NCBI RefSeq assembly: GCF_030433675.1
Contig: NZ_JAROCB010000001.1
Location: forward strand, 1,141,632-1,205,631
Source of the DNA: Leifsonia virtsii
Lineage (GTDB): Bacteria > Actinomycetota > Actinomycetes > Actinomycetales > Microbacteriaceae
Length of the DNA: 64,000 nucleotides
Reading direction: 5' to 3'
Shown here: positions 49,679 to 57,851 of the stretch, in pieces
Layout of the letters: each line of letters starts with the position of its first letter
How positions within the stretch are numbered: the first letter of the stretch is position 1
Notes under the pieces: generated by a model
What the model saw: the letters and a program-made list of their open reading frames with translations, nothing else
Told to the model about the DNA's origin: nothing
Databases searched by the model: none
Position numbers and translations under genes: made by a program

Positions 49679-51454
49679 TCACTCCGCCGGGAGCGATCCC
49701 AGCGTCACCGAGGCGGTCTTGGTCTGGCCGTCGCGGATGTAGGTGACATCCACCTTGGCGCCCGCGGCCTGTGCCCGCACCTGGGCGGTCAGGTCGGTCG
49801 CGTCGGTGATCGGCGTGTTGCCGAAGTTGACCACGACGTCGCCGGCCTTCAGGCCCGCGCTCGCGGCGGCGCCGCCCGACGTGACGTTCTTGATCAGGGC
49901 GCCGACCGTCGTCGCGTTGCTGTCGCTGCTCGCGTCGGCGACCGACGCGCCGAGCAGACCGTGGCTGGCCGACCCGTTCTTGATGATCTCGTCGGAGATG
50001 CGCTTGGCGAGGTTGGACGGGATCGCGAAGCCGACGCCGATGCTGCCCGACTGGGAGCCGTCGGAGCTGGAGCCGCCCGCGCTGGCGATGGCGACGTTGA
50101 CGCCGATCAGCTGGCCCTTGTCGTTCAGCAGCGCGCCGCCGGAGTTGCCGGGGTTGATGGACGCGTCGGTCTGGATGACCGGCAGCGAGATCGTGCCCTG
50201 CGACTGCTGCTGCTGTTGCTGCTGCTGGCCGCCCTGTCCGGGGAAGTCGAAGTTGAACGGGTTCTGGCTGCCGCCGTTGCCGTTGCCGTCGCTGTTGGAG
50301 TCGCCCTTCGGGGCGGCCGACGAGGCGATGCTGATGCTCCGGTTGAGGGCGGAGACGATGCCGTCGGTGACGGTGCCGGAGAGGCCGAGCGGGGCGCCGA
50401 TGGCGACCGTCGTGCTCCCGACGTTCAGCTTGCTGGAGTCGCCCCAGGTCATCGGGGTCATGCCGGACGCCTTGTCGAGCTTGATCACCGCGAGGTCGGT
50501 CGTCGGGTCGGTGCCGACGAGCTTGGCGGTGTAGATCTTGCCGTCGTTGTCGGTCACCGTGATGCTGACGTTCGACGCCTGGCCGTCGAGCGTGACGACG
50601 TGCGTGTTGGTGAGCACGTAGCCGTCGCTGGTCAGGACGATGCCGGAGCCGGTGCCGCCGGAGCTCGACGCGCTCACCGAGATGGTCACGACGCTGGGCG
50701 ACGCCTTGGCGGCGACGGCCGTGACGGTCGTGGCGTTGTTCGCGTCGTTCACCGTGATGTTCTGCGGGCCGGACACGGTCTTGATCGTGGCGTTGCCGCC
50801 GTCGGTGGCAGCGTAGAGGCCGACCCCGGCGCCGGCGCCGGCGATGCCGCCGACGAGTGCGCCGATCGCGAGCGTCGCGATGATGAGGCCGGTGTTGCCG
50901 CGCTTGGCCGGCTTCTGGGCCGGCGCGGCGCCCGGGGTGCCGGGAGCGCCCGGGGTGCCGGGAGCGGTGGCGTAGGGCTGCTGGTGGCCGTTCGGGGCGT
51001 AGGGCTGCTGGCCGTAACCGGCGGGCTGGCCGAAGGAGCCGTTGCCGTAGTTCGGCTGCTGCTGACCGTACGGCTGGCCGTAGGGCTGCGGGTGCACGGG
51101 CTGCGTCGGCTGAGTGTGCTGCGCGGCCGGCTGCACCGGCGCGGGCTGCGGGACGGTCGGCTGCTGCGCCGTCGGCTGGTAGTCGGCGGGCTGCTGCGCG
51201 GCCGGCTGGTGCTCGATCGGCTGCTGCGGGACCGTCGGCTGCACCGCGGTCGGCTGCGACGCGGTGTCCTGGGCGGCGGGCGCGGCGGGCGCGGGGGTCT
51301 CGAGGTTCTCGACCGGGGCGGCGGCCTCGGTGTGCTGAGGGGCCGTCGTCTCGGCGGCGGGGGCCTGCTCGGTGCCTGCAGCATCCACGACCGCGTCGGT
51401 GTCGGCGTCGTGCTGGGGCTTCGCGGGCTCCGGGGTGTTCGGGGTGTCGGTCAT
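49679..51454 (-). CDS. HtrA/DegP-type serine protease with long P/Q-rich cytoplasmic region
   Basis: A 591-residue membrane-anchored protease. Residues 1-187 are cytoplasmic and low-complexity (Pro, Gln, Ala, Tyr; units such as QQPTVPQ and QPYGQPYG); one transmembrane helix lies at about 188-213. The trypsin-like domain has His285 (LTNTHVV), Asp320 (TTDLAVIKL) and Ser438 (NPGNSGGAL), with a polyGln stretch (about 410-417) in a surface loop; the PDZ domain is about 495-590 (GLKAGDVVVNFGNTPI). The ATG at 51454 has AAGGAG 7 nt upstream; the longer open frame upstream is not coding. It degrades or senses misfolded exported proteins. Confidence 0.95.
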   Translation of the reverse strand: MTDTPNTPEPAKPQHDADTDAVVDAAGTEQAPAAETTAPQHTEAAAPVENLETPAPAAPAAQDTASQPTAVQPTVPQQPIEHQPAAQQPADYQPTAQQPTVPQPAPVQPAAQHTQPTQPVHPQPYGQPYGQQQPNYGNGSFGQPAGYGQQPYAPNGHQQPYATAPGTPGAPGTPGAAPAQKPAKRGNTGLIIATLAIGALVGGIAGAGAGVGLYAATDGGNATIKTVSGPQNITVNDANNATTVTAVAAKASPSVVTISVSASSSGGTGSGIVLTSDGYVLTNTHVVTLDGQASNVSITVTDNDGKIYTAKLVGTDPTTDLAVIKLDKASGMTPMTWGDSSKLNVGSTTVAIGAPLGLSGTVTDGIVSALNRSISIASSAAPKGDSNSDGNGNGGSQNPFNFDFPGQGGQQQQQQQQSQGTISLPVIQTDASINPGNSGGALLNDKGQLIGVNVAIASAGGSSSDGSQSGSIGVGFAIPSNLAKRISDEIIKNGSASHGLLGASVADASSDSNATTVGALIKNVTSGGAAASAGLKAGDVVVNFGNTPITDATDLTAQVRAQAAGAKVDVTYIRDGQTKTASVTLGSLPAE

Positions 51455-51599
51455 GGTGTTGCTCCTTCCAAGCACGAACAGCTTGGGATGCCAACCTGAG
51501 CGTTCTCTTTCCCGATGCTGTGGACGACCTTCTGCAAGTCGATGACTCTCCACAACGTAACCGATGGGTGCGATGGGAGTAAGGCCGTACGGTGGATCC

Positions 51600-52796
51600 A
51601 TGACGATTCCCGGAGCCTGGCGCCGCGCCGCCGAGGGCGCGGGGCTGCTCGGCGCCGACGGCTCCGTGCGGCCCACCATCTTCGCCGAGATGAGCGCGCT
51701 GGCCGTGCGCACGGGCGCGATCAACCTCGGCCAGGGCTTCCCCGACGAGGACGGCCCCGCCGAGGTGCTGGACGCCGCGGTCGCGGCCATCCGCGGCGGC
51801 GAGAACCAGTACCCGCCCGGGATGGGCATCCGCGATCTGCGCCTGGCCGTCGCCGAGCACCAGCGGCGGTTCTACGGCCACGAGGTCGACCCCGACCGGG
51901 AGGTGCTCATCACCGCCGGCGCCACGGAAGCCATCGCGGCGACCCTGCTCGCTCTCCTGGAGCCCGGCGACGAGGTCGTCACGTTCGAGCCGTACTACGA
52001 CGAGTACGGCGCCGTCATCGCCCTCGCCGGCGGGGAGCATCGCACCGTCCCGCTCGAGCCGCCCACGTTCCGGCCCGACCTCGACCGGCTGCGCGACACC
52101 GTGACCGACCGGACGCGGGTCATCCTGGTGAACACCCCGCACAATCCCACCGGCGCGGTGCTCGACCGCGAGACCCTCTCCGTGATCGTGGAGCTGGCCG
52201 AGCGGCACGACGCCGTCATCGTCACCGACTCGGTGTACGAGCACCTGACCTTCGGGCCGGAGCACATCCCGCTCGAGTCGCTGCCCGGAGCACGGGAGCG
52301 CACGGTCGCCATCTCGTCCGGCGGCAAGACCTTCAACACGACGGGCTGGAAGGTCGGCTGGCTCACCGCGCCGCCTGCGCTCGTGACAGCCGTGCTCGCC
52401 GTGAAGCAGTTCCTGACCTACGTGAACGGCGCGCCCTTCCAGCCGGCGATCGCCGCAGGGCTCCGGCTGCCCGACGCCTACTTCCGCGGCATCGCCGAGA
52501 CGCTCGCGCACAAGCGCGACATCCTCTCCGACGGCCTGCGGGCGGCAGGCTTCGGCGTGTTCCCGAGCGACGGGACCTACTTCGTGGTCGCCGACGCCGC
52601 GCCGCTAGGGTTCCCGGACGCCGTGGAGCTGTGCCGGACGCTGCCCGAGCTCACCGGGGTGGTCGCCGTGCCGCTCGGCGCGTTCAGCCGCGGCGAGTAC
52701 GCCGCGCGCACCGCATCCCTGGTCCGGTTCGCGTTCTGCAAGCGCGCCGAGGTGCTGGAGGAGGCCGCCCGCCGCCTGTCGGCGCTGCCGCGCTGA
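51600..52796 (+). CDS. PLP-dependent aminotransferase, class I/II
   Basis: A 398-residue fold-type I aminotransferase. Features: AINLGQGFPDEDGP near 40-53, ENQYPPGMGIRDLR near 71-84, GATEAIAATLLALL near 107-120, NTPHNPTGAV near 178-187, catalytic Lys in SSGGKTFNTTGWKVGW (Lys near 243), and a C-terminal RFAFCKR. This pattern fits the kynurenine/methionine aminotransferase branch (YbdL-like). TACGGT (51588-51593) 6 nt before the ATG implies a leaderless mRNA. Confidence 0.93.
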   Translation: MTIPGAWRRAAEGAGLLGADGSVRPTIFAEMSALAVRTGAINLGQGFPDEDGPAEVLDAAVAAIRGGENQYPPGMGIRDLRLAVAEHQRRFYGHEVDPDREVLITAGATEAIAATLLALLEPGDEVVTFEPYYDEYGAVIALAGGEHRTVPLEPPTFRPDLDRLRDTVTDRTRVILVNTPHNPTGAVLDRETLSVIVELAERHDAVIVTDSVYEHLTFGPEHIPLESLPGARERTVAISSGGKTFNTTGWKVGWLTAPPALVTAVLAVKQFLTYVNGAPFQPAIAAGLRLPDAYFRGIAETLAHKRDILSDGLRAAGFGVFPSDGTYFVVADAAPLGFPDAVELCRTLPELTGVVAVPLGAFSRGEYAARTASLVRFAFCKRAEVLEEAARRLSALPR

Positions 52797-52804
52797 GCAT
52801 CGAG

Positions 52805-52853
52805 GGGACGCGACACGCCGTGAACGCGCCGGCATAGCGGCGTGTCGCGTCCC
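52805..52853. repeat. Dispersed inverted repeat, ACACGCCGTGAACG type (copy 2)
   Basis: Perfect 16-nt arms (52805-52820 and 52838-52853) enclose a 17-nt loop. The left arm and start of loop read GCGACACGCCGTGAACG, 16 of 17 matches with the element at 6918-6971. It lies between convergent genes (aminotransferase and nitrilase-family gene) and may terminate both. Confidence 0.85.
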
Positions 52854-52865
52854 ACGGCTGCGGCG

Positions 52866-53720
52866 TCAGCGCGCGACGACGCGGTAACGGCGCAGCGCCA
52901 GCGCGGGGTTCCGCTCGCGCACCTCGCGGATGCGGGCGGTCGAAACCTCCGCCACGGCGACTCCGGTCGTCTCGCCGAGGCCGGCGACCGTGACGCCCAT
53001 CGGGTCCACGATCGCGCTCGAGCCGACGCCGATCGACGGCGGGTGGTCCGCCGCGGCGACGTACAGCGTGTTCTCGATCGCGCGCGCGGCGAGCAGGGTC
53101 GTCCAGTGGAACTCCTTGAGCGGCCCGCGCACCCATTCCGCCGGCACCGCGACGAGGTCGGCTCCCGCGTCCGCGAGGCGGCGCGTGACCTCCGGGAAGC
53201 GCAGGTCGAAGCAGGTCTGCAGGCCCACGGTCACGCCGTCGACCGCGAACATCTGCGGCTCCTCGACCGGGCCGGGCACGACCCACTCCGACTCCCGAGC
53301 GCCGAACGCGTCGTAGAGGTGCTGCTTCCGGTAGGTCGCCAGCACATCGCCCGAGTCCCCCACCGCGACGAGCGTGTTGGAGAACTTGCGCGCCTCATCC
53401 GTGCGCTCCACGAGCCCTGCCACCACCGTGACGCCGTGCTCGCGGGCCGCTGCGGCGAGCCCGCCGACGAACTCGCCGTCGAGCGGCTCCGCGTTGCGGG
53501 CGAACGACGGCCCGAGCGGGTCGGTGAAGTACGACGCGTACTCCGGCAGCACGGCCAGCCGGGCGCCGCGGGAGGCGGCCACCGCGATCAGGCCGGCCAC
53601 CACATCCCGGTTGTGAACGCGGTCCTCCCCCGGCGCGAACTGCACGACCGCGACGCCGATGCTCCGCCCCTCGACGGTCAGCTCGGCCGGCCGGTCGCTC
53701 ACGGCGCCACGCTCGCTCAC
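52866..53720 (-). CDS. Nitrilase-superfamily carbon-nitrogen hydrolase (operon gene 7)
   Basis: A 284-residue amidase with the complete catalytic triad: Glu in AVLPEYASYF, Lys in TYRKQHLYDAFG, Cys in VGLQTCFDLRFPEV. It resembles the Nit/omega-amidase group (branches 9-10), which hydrolyse deaminated glutathione, alpha-keto acid amides or similar. Its GTG start at 53720 overlaps the histidine-kinase stop by 4 nt, so it is the translationally coupled last gene of the signalling operon. It converges with the aminotransferase; the pair could act together in amide/alpha-keto acid metabolism, as omega-amidase and aminotransferase often do, but the genes are on opposite strands. Confidence 0.9.
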   Translation of the reverse strand: MSERGAVSDRPAELTVEGRSIGVAVVQFAPGEDRVHNRDVVAGLIAVAASRGARLAVLPEYASYFTDPLGPSFARNAEPLDGEFVGGLAAAAREHGVTVVAGLVERTDEARKFSNTLVAVGDSGDVLATYRKQHLYDAFGARESEWVVPGPVEEPQMFAVDGVTVGLQTCFDLRFPEVTRRLADAGADLVAVPAEWVRGPLKEFHWTTLLAARAIENTLYVAAADHPPSIGVGSSAIVDPMGVTVAGLGETTGVAVAEVSTARIREVRERNPALALRRYRVVAR

Positions 53721-55495
53721 GGCGCCACCTCGGCGCGCGGGATGGCCGCCGTGACCGGCTCCGGCGTCTCCACCGGCAGGACGATGCTGATCGACGTGCC
53801 GACGCCCTCCTCGCTCGCGATGTCGAGCCGGCCGCCGTGCGCCGTGACGATCGCCTTGGTGATGGTGAGGCCGAGACCCACCCCGGGCACCGCGTTGCGC
53901 GTGGCGGTGGACGCGCGGAAGAAGCGCTGCGAGAGCCGGCTGAGCTCCACCGCAGGGATGCCGATGCCGGTGTCGGAGACGGCGATCACCGCCGTCTCGC
54001 CCTCAGCCCGGAGCGCGACCGTGACGGTGCCGCCCGACGGCGTGAACTTGATCGCGTTGGAGACGAGGTTGTCGACCGCCTGCCCGAGCCGCACCGCATC
54101 GCCACGGACCGTGAGCGGCCCGTCCGGCAGGTCGCCGACGATCGTCACGCCCGCGTTGGCCGCGACCGGACGTGCGGACTCGATGGACGCCGACACCACG
54201 CTCCCGAGCTCCACATCCTTGATGTCGAGCGGGAACCGGCCCGACTCCACCTGAGCGGTGAACAGCAGGTCGCCGACCAGGCGCAGCAGCCGATGCGCGT
54301 TGCGCTCCGCGACGCCGAGGTACTGCAGCTGCTCCTCCGAGAGCGGCGCCTCCTCATCGTCGCGCATGAGCTCCAGGTAGCCGAGGATCGACGACAGCGG
54401 CGTGCGCAGCTCGTGCGAGATCAGGCCGACGAACTCGTCCTTGAGGCGCGCGAACTCCCTCGCCTGCGTCATGTCGGTCGCCACGAAGATGAAGCCGACG
54501 CGGTGCCCGTTCTCGTCGAGCCGCGGCGTCGCGGCCACCTGCACCGCCACGCGCTTGCCGTCGGGACGCACGTAGGTCCAGTCGCGCACGTCGGCGGAGC
54601 CGGCCCGCACGGTGTCGACCAGGGCGGAGAACTCGTCCACGCTCGACACCGTGGTGACGCGGGCGTCCATGTCCTCCAGGCGCTGCTCGATCTCCTGGGT
54701 GTCGTGAAAGTCGATGATGTGGTGCTTGCCGTCGAGCACCTGCTTCTCGGTCAGGCCGAGCATCTTCGCCGCGCCCGGGTTCCAGACGTCGATGAGCCCG
54801 TCGAGGTCGGTGCCGATGACAGACTGCTCGGTGACCGCGTTCCAGATGCTCTGGATGAGACGGTTCGCGGTCTTCAGCCGCGCCTCGTTGAGCACCAGCT
54901 CGTCCTGCGCGGTGACCGCCTGAGCCAGCAACTGCTGCTGCTGCTCGACCGCCTCGCGCGCGACCTTGAGCTGCACGCGCATCCGGTGGGCGATCTCGTT
55001 GATGACGACGGCCACGATCAGGTAGAGCACCGGCGAGAAGAACGCGCGGACGACGTCGGCCGGCGATCCTCCTCCGCCATCGATCACGAGCGGGGCCAGC
55101 AGCACGATGAAGGTGCCGGCCGCCGCGATCAGGATGTTGATCCGCCCCTCCTCGGAGGCGATCCACACGAACGGCAGCAGGGTCAGCACCACGAACGGCG
55201 ACGCAGAAGACCCGGTGCCGAGACGCATCAGCCCGACGGCGAAGAGGGACAGCACCGGGACGATGACCGCCCACTCCGCGGCCAACCGTCGCCAGGGCAC
55301 GACGAGGGACAGCACCGTGGCGACCAGGACGAGCACGATGCTGGCGACGAACTCCGGCCAGTCCGTGACCGGCACGCCGTTGGGCATCAGCGCGATGAGA
55401 GCGACGATGCCGAAGCCGATGAGCGTCGGCACCTGCTTCATGAAGGCGGACGGCGAGTCGATGGGGATGCGGCTGAGCCAGCGGTCGAGGGTCAT
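53717..55495 (-). CDS. Membrane PAS-domain sensor histidine kinase (operon gene 6)
   Basis: A 592-residue kinase. Five or six N-terminal membrane spans (about 22-38, 50-68, 74-92, 98-115, 120-140, 152-170) are followed by a helical linker rich in Gln (180-205), a PAS domain (about 208-345 with IGTDLDGLIDVWNPGAAKMLGLTEKQVL and a PAC end), HisKA with phospho-His361 (LISHELRTPLSSILGYL), and HATPase with NLVSNAIKFTP, DTGIGIP and GVGLGLTI. No extracellular sensor domain; the membrane part itself may sense. Its start overlaps the receiver gene's stop (ATGA). Confidence 0.95.
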   Translation of the reverse strand: MTLDRWLSRIPIDSPSAFMKQVPTLIGFGIVALIALMPNGVPVTDWPEFVASIVLVLVATVLSLVVPWRRLAAEWAVIVPVLSLFAVGLMRLGTGSSASPFVVLTLLPFVWIASEEGRINILIAAAGTFIVLLAPLVIDGGGGSPADVVRAFFSPVLYLIVAVVINEIAHRMRVQLKVAREAVEQQQQLLAQAVTAQDELVLNEARLKTANRLIQSIWNAVTEQSVIGTDLDGLIDVWNPGAAKMLGLTEKQVLDGKHHIIDFHDTQEIEQRLEDMDARVTTVSSVDEFSALVDTVRAGSADVRDWTYVRPDGKRVAVQVAATPRLDENGHRVGFIFVATDMTQAREFARLKDEFVGLISHELRTPLSSILGYLELMRDDEEAPLSEEQLQYLGVAERNAHRLLRLVGDLLFTAQVESGRFPLDIKDVELGSVVSASIESARPVAANAGVTIVGDLPDGPLTVRGDAVRLGQAVDNLVSNAIKFTPSGGTVTVALRAEGETAVIAVSDTGIGIPAVELSRLSQRFFRASTATRNAVPGVGLGLTITKAIVTAHGGRLDIASEEGVGTSISIVLPVETPEPVTAAIPRAEVAP

Positions 55496-55908
55496 GCCTT
55501 CTCCTCCAGCGCGAGCATCTCGCGGATGCGGGTCGACAGCAGCCGCGGGCTGAACGGCTTCACGATGAAGCTGTCGGAGCGGTCGGCGACCACGCCGTGG
55601 TCGGTGAGCAGCTGCACGGAGGCGGACACCATGAGGATGAGCGTGTCCTTCGTGAGCGCATCGGAGCGGATGGCCTCGGCGACTTCGACGCCGTTGAGTC
55701 CCGGCATCGAGATGTCGAGCACGGCCAGGTCGACCCCGCCGGAGCGGACGGCGTCGAGTGCGTCCCGGCCGTTGTCCACGGCGGCCACGATGTCCACACC
55801 CGCACGGGAGGCGGCGATCGTCATGAGGCCCCGGATGTCGGCGTCGTCGTCCGCGATGACGACCCGCTTGCGGTCGCCCGCCACGAGTCTTTCGGCGGCC
55901 TCAGACAT
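55492..55908 (-). CDS. Stand-alone response-regulator receiver (CheY-like; operon gene 5)
   Basis: A 138-residue single-domain receiver: acidic pocket DDD near residues 20-22, phospho-acceptor D65 (AVLDISMPG), switch Ser95 region (LMVSAS), Lys117 (FIVKPFS). There is no DNA-binding or enzymatic output, so it must act by protein contact or as phosphate sink. It overlaps the kinase gene by 4 nt and the small membrane protein gene upstream by 8 nt. Confidence 0.93.
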   Translation of the reverse strand: MSEAAERLVAGDRKRVVIADDDADIRGLMTIAASRAGVDIVAAVDNGRDALDAVRSGGVDLAVLDISMPGLNGVEVAEAIRSDALTKDTLILMVSASVQLLTDHGVVADRSDSFIVKPFSPRLLSTRIREMLALEEKA

Positions 55909-56059
55909 GCAGGAACACCACCCGGACGATCACGATGACCGCGGAGACCAGCAGCGCCACACCGGCGTACACCGGCAGCCGGTACTCCCAGCGGCGGTTG
56001 CGCTCGAGCTCCTCCTCGATCTGCTTCCGCACCTCGACCGGCGGTTCGACGGGACTCAT
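55901..56059 (-). CDS. 52-residue single-pass membrane protein (operon gene 4)
   Basis: A 52-residue protein: a charged amphipathic N-terminal helix (VEVRKQIEEELERNRRWEYR, residues about 8-27) and one transmembrane helix (about 29-50, VYAGVALLVSAVIVIVRVVF), ending LHV. Its ATG overlaps the PHP stop (ATGA at 56056-56059). The position between PHP and receiver genes suggests an adaptor or modulator of the kinase. No known family. Confidence 0.8.
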   Translation of the reverse strand: MSPVEPPVEVRKQIEEELERNRRWEYRLPVYAGVALLVSAVIVIVRVVFLHV

Positions 56060-56841
56060 CGGGCCTCCTCGGTCTCGGCTGCGTTCTCGGCTGCGACGCG
56101 GGCGGACGCCGCGTCGAGGAGCGCGGGGACGCGTTCGTAGCGTCCGACGTCGGCGGCGACGTGGCTGTCGGTGGAGGCAACGATACGCGCTCCGGCACGC
56201 AGCAGCGCGGCGATCGCGTCGGGCCCCGGGCACGCCCACTTCTCGTTGACCTCGACGATCGTGCCGGTCGCGGCCGCCGCGTCCGCCCAGGCGAGCAGGC
56301 GCTGCGGACCGAGCTGCGACTCGTCCAGGCCCACCTTCGGCAGGATCGAGAACCAGTGCGCCAGCTGGGCGTGCGGCGTGCGCTCCATCGCCCGGATGCT
56401 GGCCTCGACGAGCAGGTCGAGCGCGTCGTCGGCGGAGAGCCCGGCGTCGAGCCGTTCCCGGGTCGCGGTCGGCGACCACGGGCCGTCGGTGCCGGGGAAC
56501 TGGTGGTCGCCGATGACGACCGCGTCCACGCCGCCGGGGCCGACGACCAGGCCGGCCGGCGTGTCGACCCTGCCTGCCGCATCCAGCAGCTTCGCCTCCA
56601 CCCCGGTCAGCACCGTGAGCCCCTCCGGGATGCGCTCCGCAGCGACCGCCGACAGGAACTCCGGCACCCAGGTCGTCGACGCGCGCACGTGATCGGTCAG
56701 GCGGAGGGTCGCGAGGCCCGCGGCCGACGCTGCGGCGATGTTTTCCGCAAGGGTGCTCCTGGCGTCGTCGGAGAACGTGGAGTGGACGTGGAAGTCGCCG
56801 TGCAGCACGGCGGGCAGCCGAGCGGCCTCCGTGGCGCTCAC
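56056..56841 (-). CDS. PHP-domain phosphoesterase/amidohydrolase-like protein (operon gene 3)
   Basis: A 261-residue PHP protein. Metal-binding motifs: HGDFHVHSTFSDD near 13-25 (HxH), LRLTDHVR near 45-52, GVEAKLLD near 80-87, VVIGDHQ, HWFSILPK and a C-terminal ASTDSHVAADVGRY. Family members hydrolyse phosphomonoesters (HisK-like histidinol-phosphatase, polymerase-associated phosphatases). No attached domains. The GTG start at 56841 overlaps the ATP-grasp stop by 4 nt. Confidence 0.9.
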   Translation of the reverse strand: MSATEAARLPAVLHGDFHVHSTFSDDARSTLAENIAAASAAGLATLRLTDHVRASTTWVPEFLSAVAAERIPEGLTVLTGVEAKLLDAAGRVDTPAGLVVGPGGVDAVVIGDHQFPGTDGPWSPTATRERLDAGLSADDALDLLVEASIRAMERTPHAQLAHWFSILPKVGLDESQLGPQRLLAWADAAAATGTIVEVNEKWACPGPDAIAALLRAGARIVASTDSHVAADVGRYERVPALLDAASARVAAENAAETEEAR

Positions 56842-57851
56842 TCCTCCGGTCCCTCCGTGTGCGCCGCGTTCTCGGAGACCAGCACGTCGGCGGGACGCAG
56901 GAACACGTCCTCCAGGAAGCGGACGTTCGCCAGCTCCTCGAAGTCGACGGCGGAGGGGACGGGGCGGCCGAGCACGAGGTCGAGCAGCAGCGACGGCATG
57001 TCGACGCCCGCGGCGATCGTCAGCGGCATCGCGCCCGGGAAGCGCGGATTCACCTCCAGCAGCGCCGGGACGCCGTCGGAGCTGTAGCGCAGCTGCACGT
57101 TCGCGACGCCGGTCAGGCCGATCGCGCGCGCGACGTCGGCGGCGGTGTCGGAGAGCTCCGCCCGCCGCACGGTGCGCCCGGCGATCGAGACGCCGGAGTC
57201 GACCCGCTCGCGCGATCGCGGGACCGCGGCGATGACCGCTCCGTCGAGACCCGCCAGCACGTCGACGGAGAACTCCTCGCCCGGCAGGTTCTCCTGGATG
57301 ATGATGCTCTCGTCGGTGCCGAGCGCCTCGAGCGTCCCGCGGTCCGGGATGAGGCGCACGCCGCGCGAGCCGGCCCCGCTGCGGGGTTTCACGATCACCG
57401 GGAAGGTCCAGTCGGCTCCGACGCCCTCGCGGTTCAGCAGGCGGGTCACCGGGATGCGCGCGCGTCCGTCGACGCGCTGCACCAGCGCGTACTTGTCGAG
57501 GCACGTGACCAGGGTCTCGTGGGTGGGCGCGGCCAGCGCCGTGCCGACCGCGGCGAGCTCGTCTCGCCGGGCCGCGAGTCCCGGGAGCTCGACGTCGACG
57601 GTCGAGAACAGCACGTCGATGCCGTCCTCGCGGCTCATGGCGATGAGCGCGTCGACGAAGCCGTCGGAGCGGCCCGGCGGAACGATGCGCCGGCGCTCTG
57701 CGGGCACGAGGTACAGGCCGCTCGCCCAGCCGTCCATGTCGGCGGCGAACACGTCGACGTCGTCGCGGGCGAGCAGCGACCGGATCACGGCGACGCCGGC
57801 CGGGCCGCCCGCGCCGGTGACCAGGACGCGGGTTCGGGTGGTGTCGGTCAT
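56838..57851 (-). CDS. ATP-grasp ligase (operon gene 2)
   Basis: A 337-residue ATP-grasp protein. The pre-ATP-grasp Rossmann part starts VLVTGAGGPAGVAVIRSLL (about 9-27); the ATP-grasp core covers about 115-300 with FPVIVKPRSGAGSRGVRLI (about 147-165), IIQENLPGEEFSVDVL, and the metal-binding ALLEVNPRFPGAMPL (about 268-282). This is the CarB-like group that includes ligases forming amide or peptide bonds via acyl phosphates. No attached domains. It abuts the REC-PIG-L gene with no gap. Confidence 0.9.
   Translation of the reverse strand: MTDTTRTRVLVTGAGGPAGVAVIRSLLARDDVDVFAADMDGWASGLYLVPAERRRIVPPGRSDGFVDALIAMSREDGIDVLFSTVDVELPGLAARRDELAAVGTALAAPTHETLVTCLDKYALVQRVDGRARIPVTRLLNREGVGADWTFPVIVKPRSGAGSRGVRLIPDRGTLEALGTDESIIIQENLPGEEFSVDVLAGLDGAVIAAVPRSRERVDSGVSIAGRTVRRAELSDTAADVARAIGLTGVANVQLRYSSDGVPALLEVNPRFPGAMPLTIAAGVDMPSLLLDLVLGRPVPSAVDFEELANVRFLEDVFLRPADVLVSENAAHTEGPEE

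Noticed and set aside
50195-50230. CTG/TTG microsatellite in the HtrA gene as a possible mobile or regulatory repeat
   Set aside because: It simply encodes a short polyGln loop in frame, consistent with the protein's other Gln-rich parts.
48999-52511. 1170-codon minus-strand open frame spanning the HtrA and aminotransferase region
   Set aside because: Low-complexity Arg/Ala/Gly translation; it is a shadow of the HtrA gene on the same strand (other frame) and of the aminotransferase on the opposite strand.
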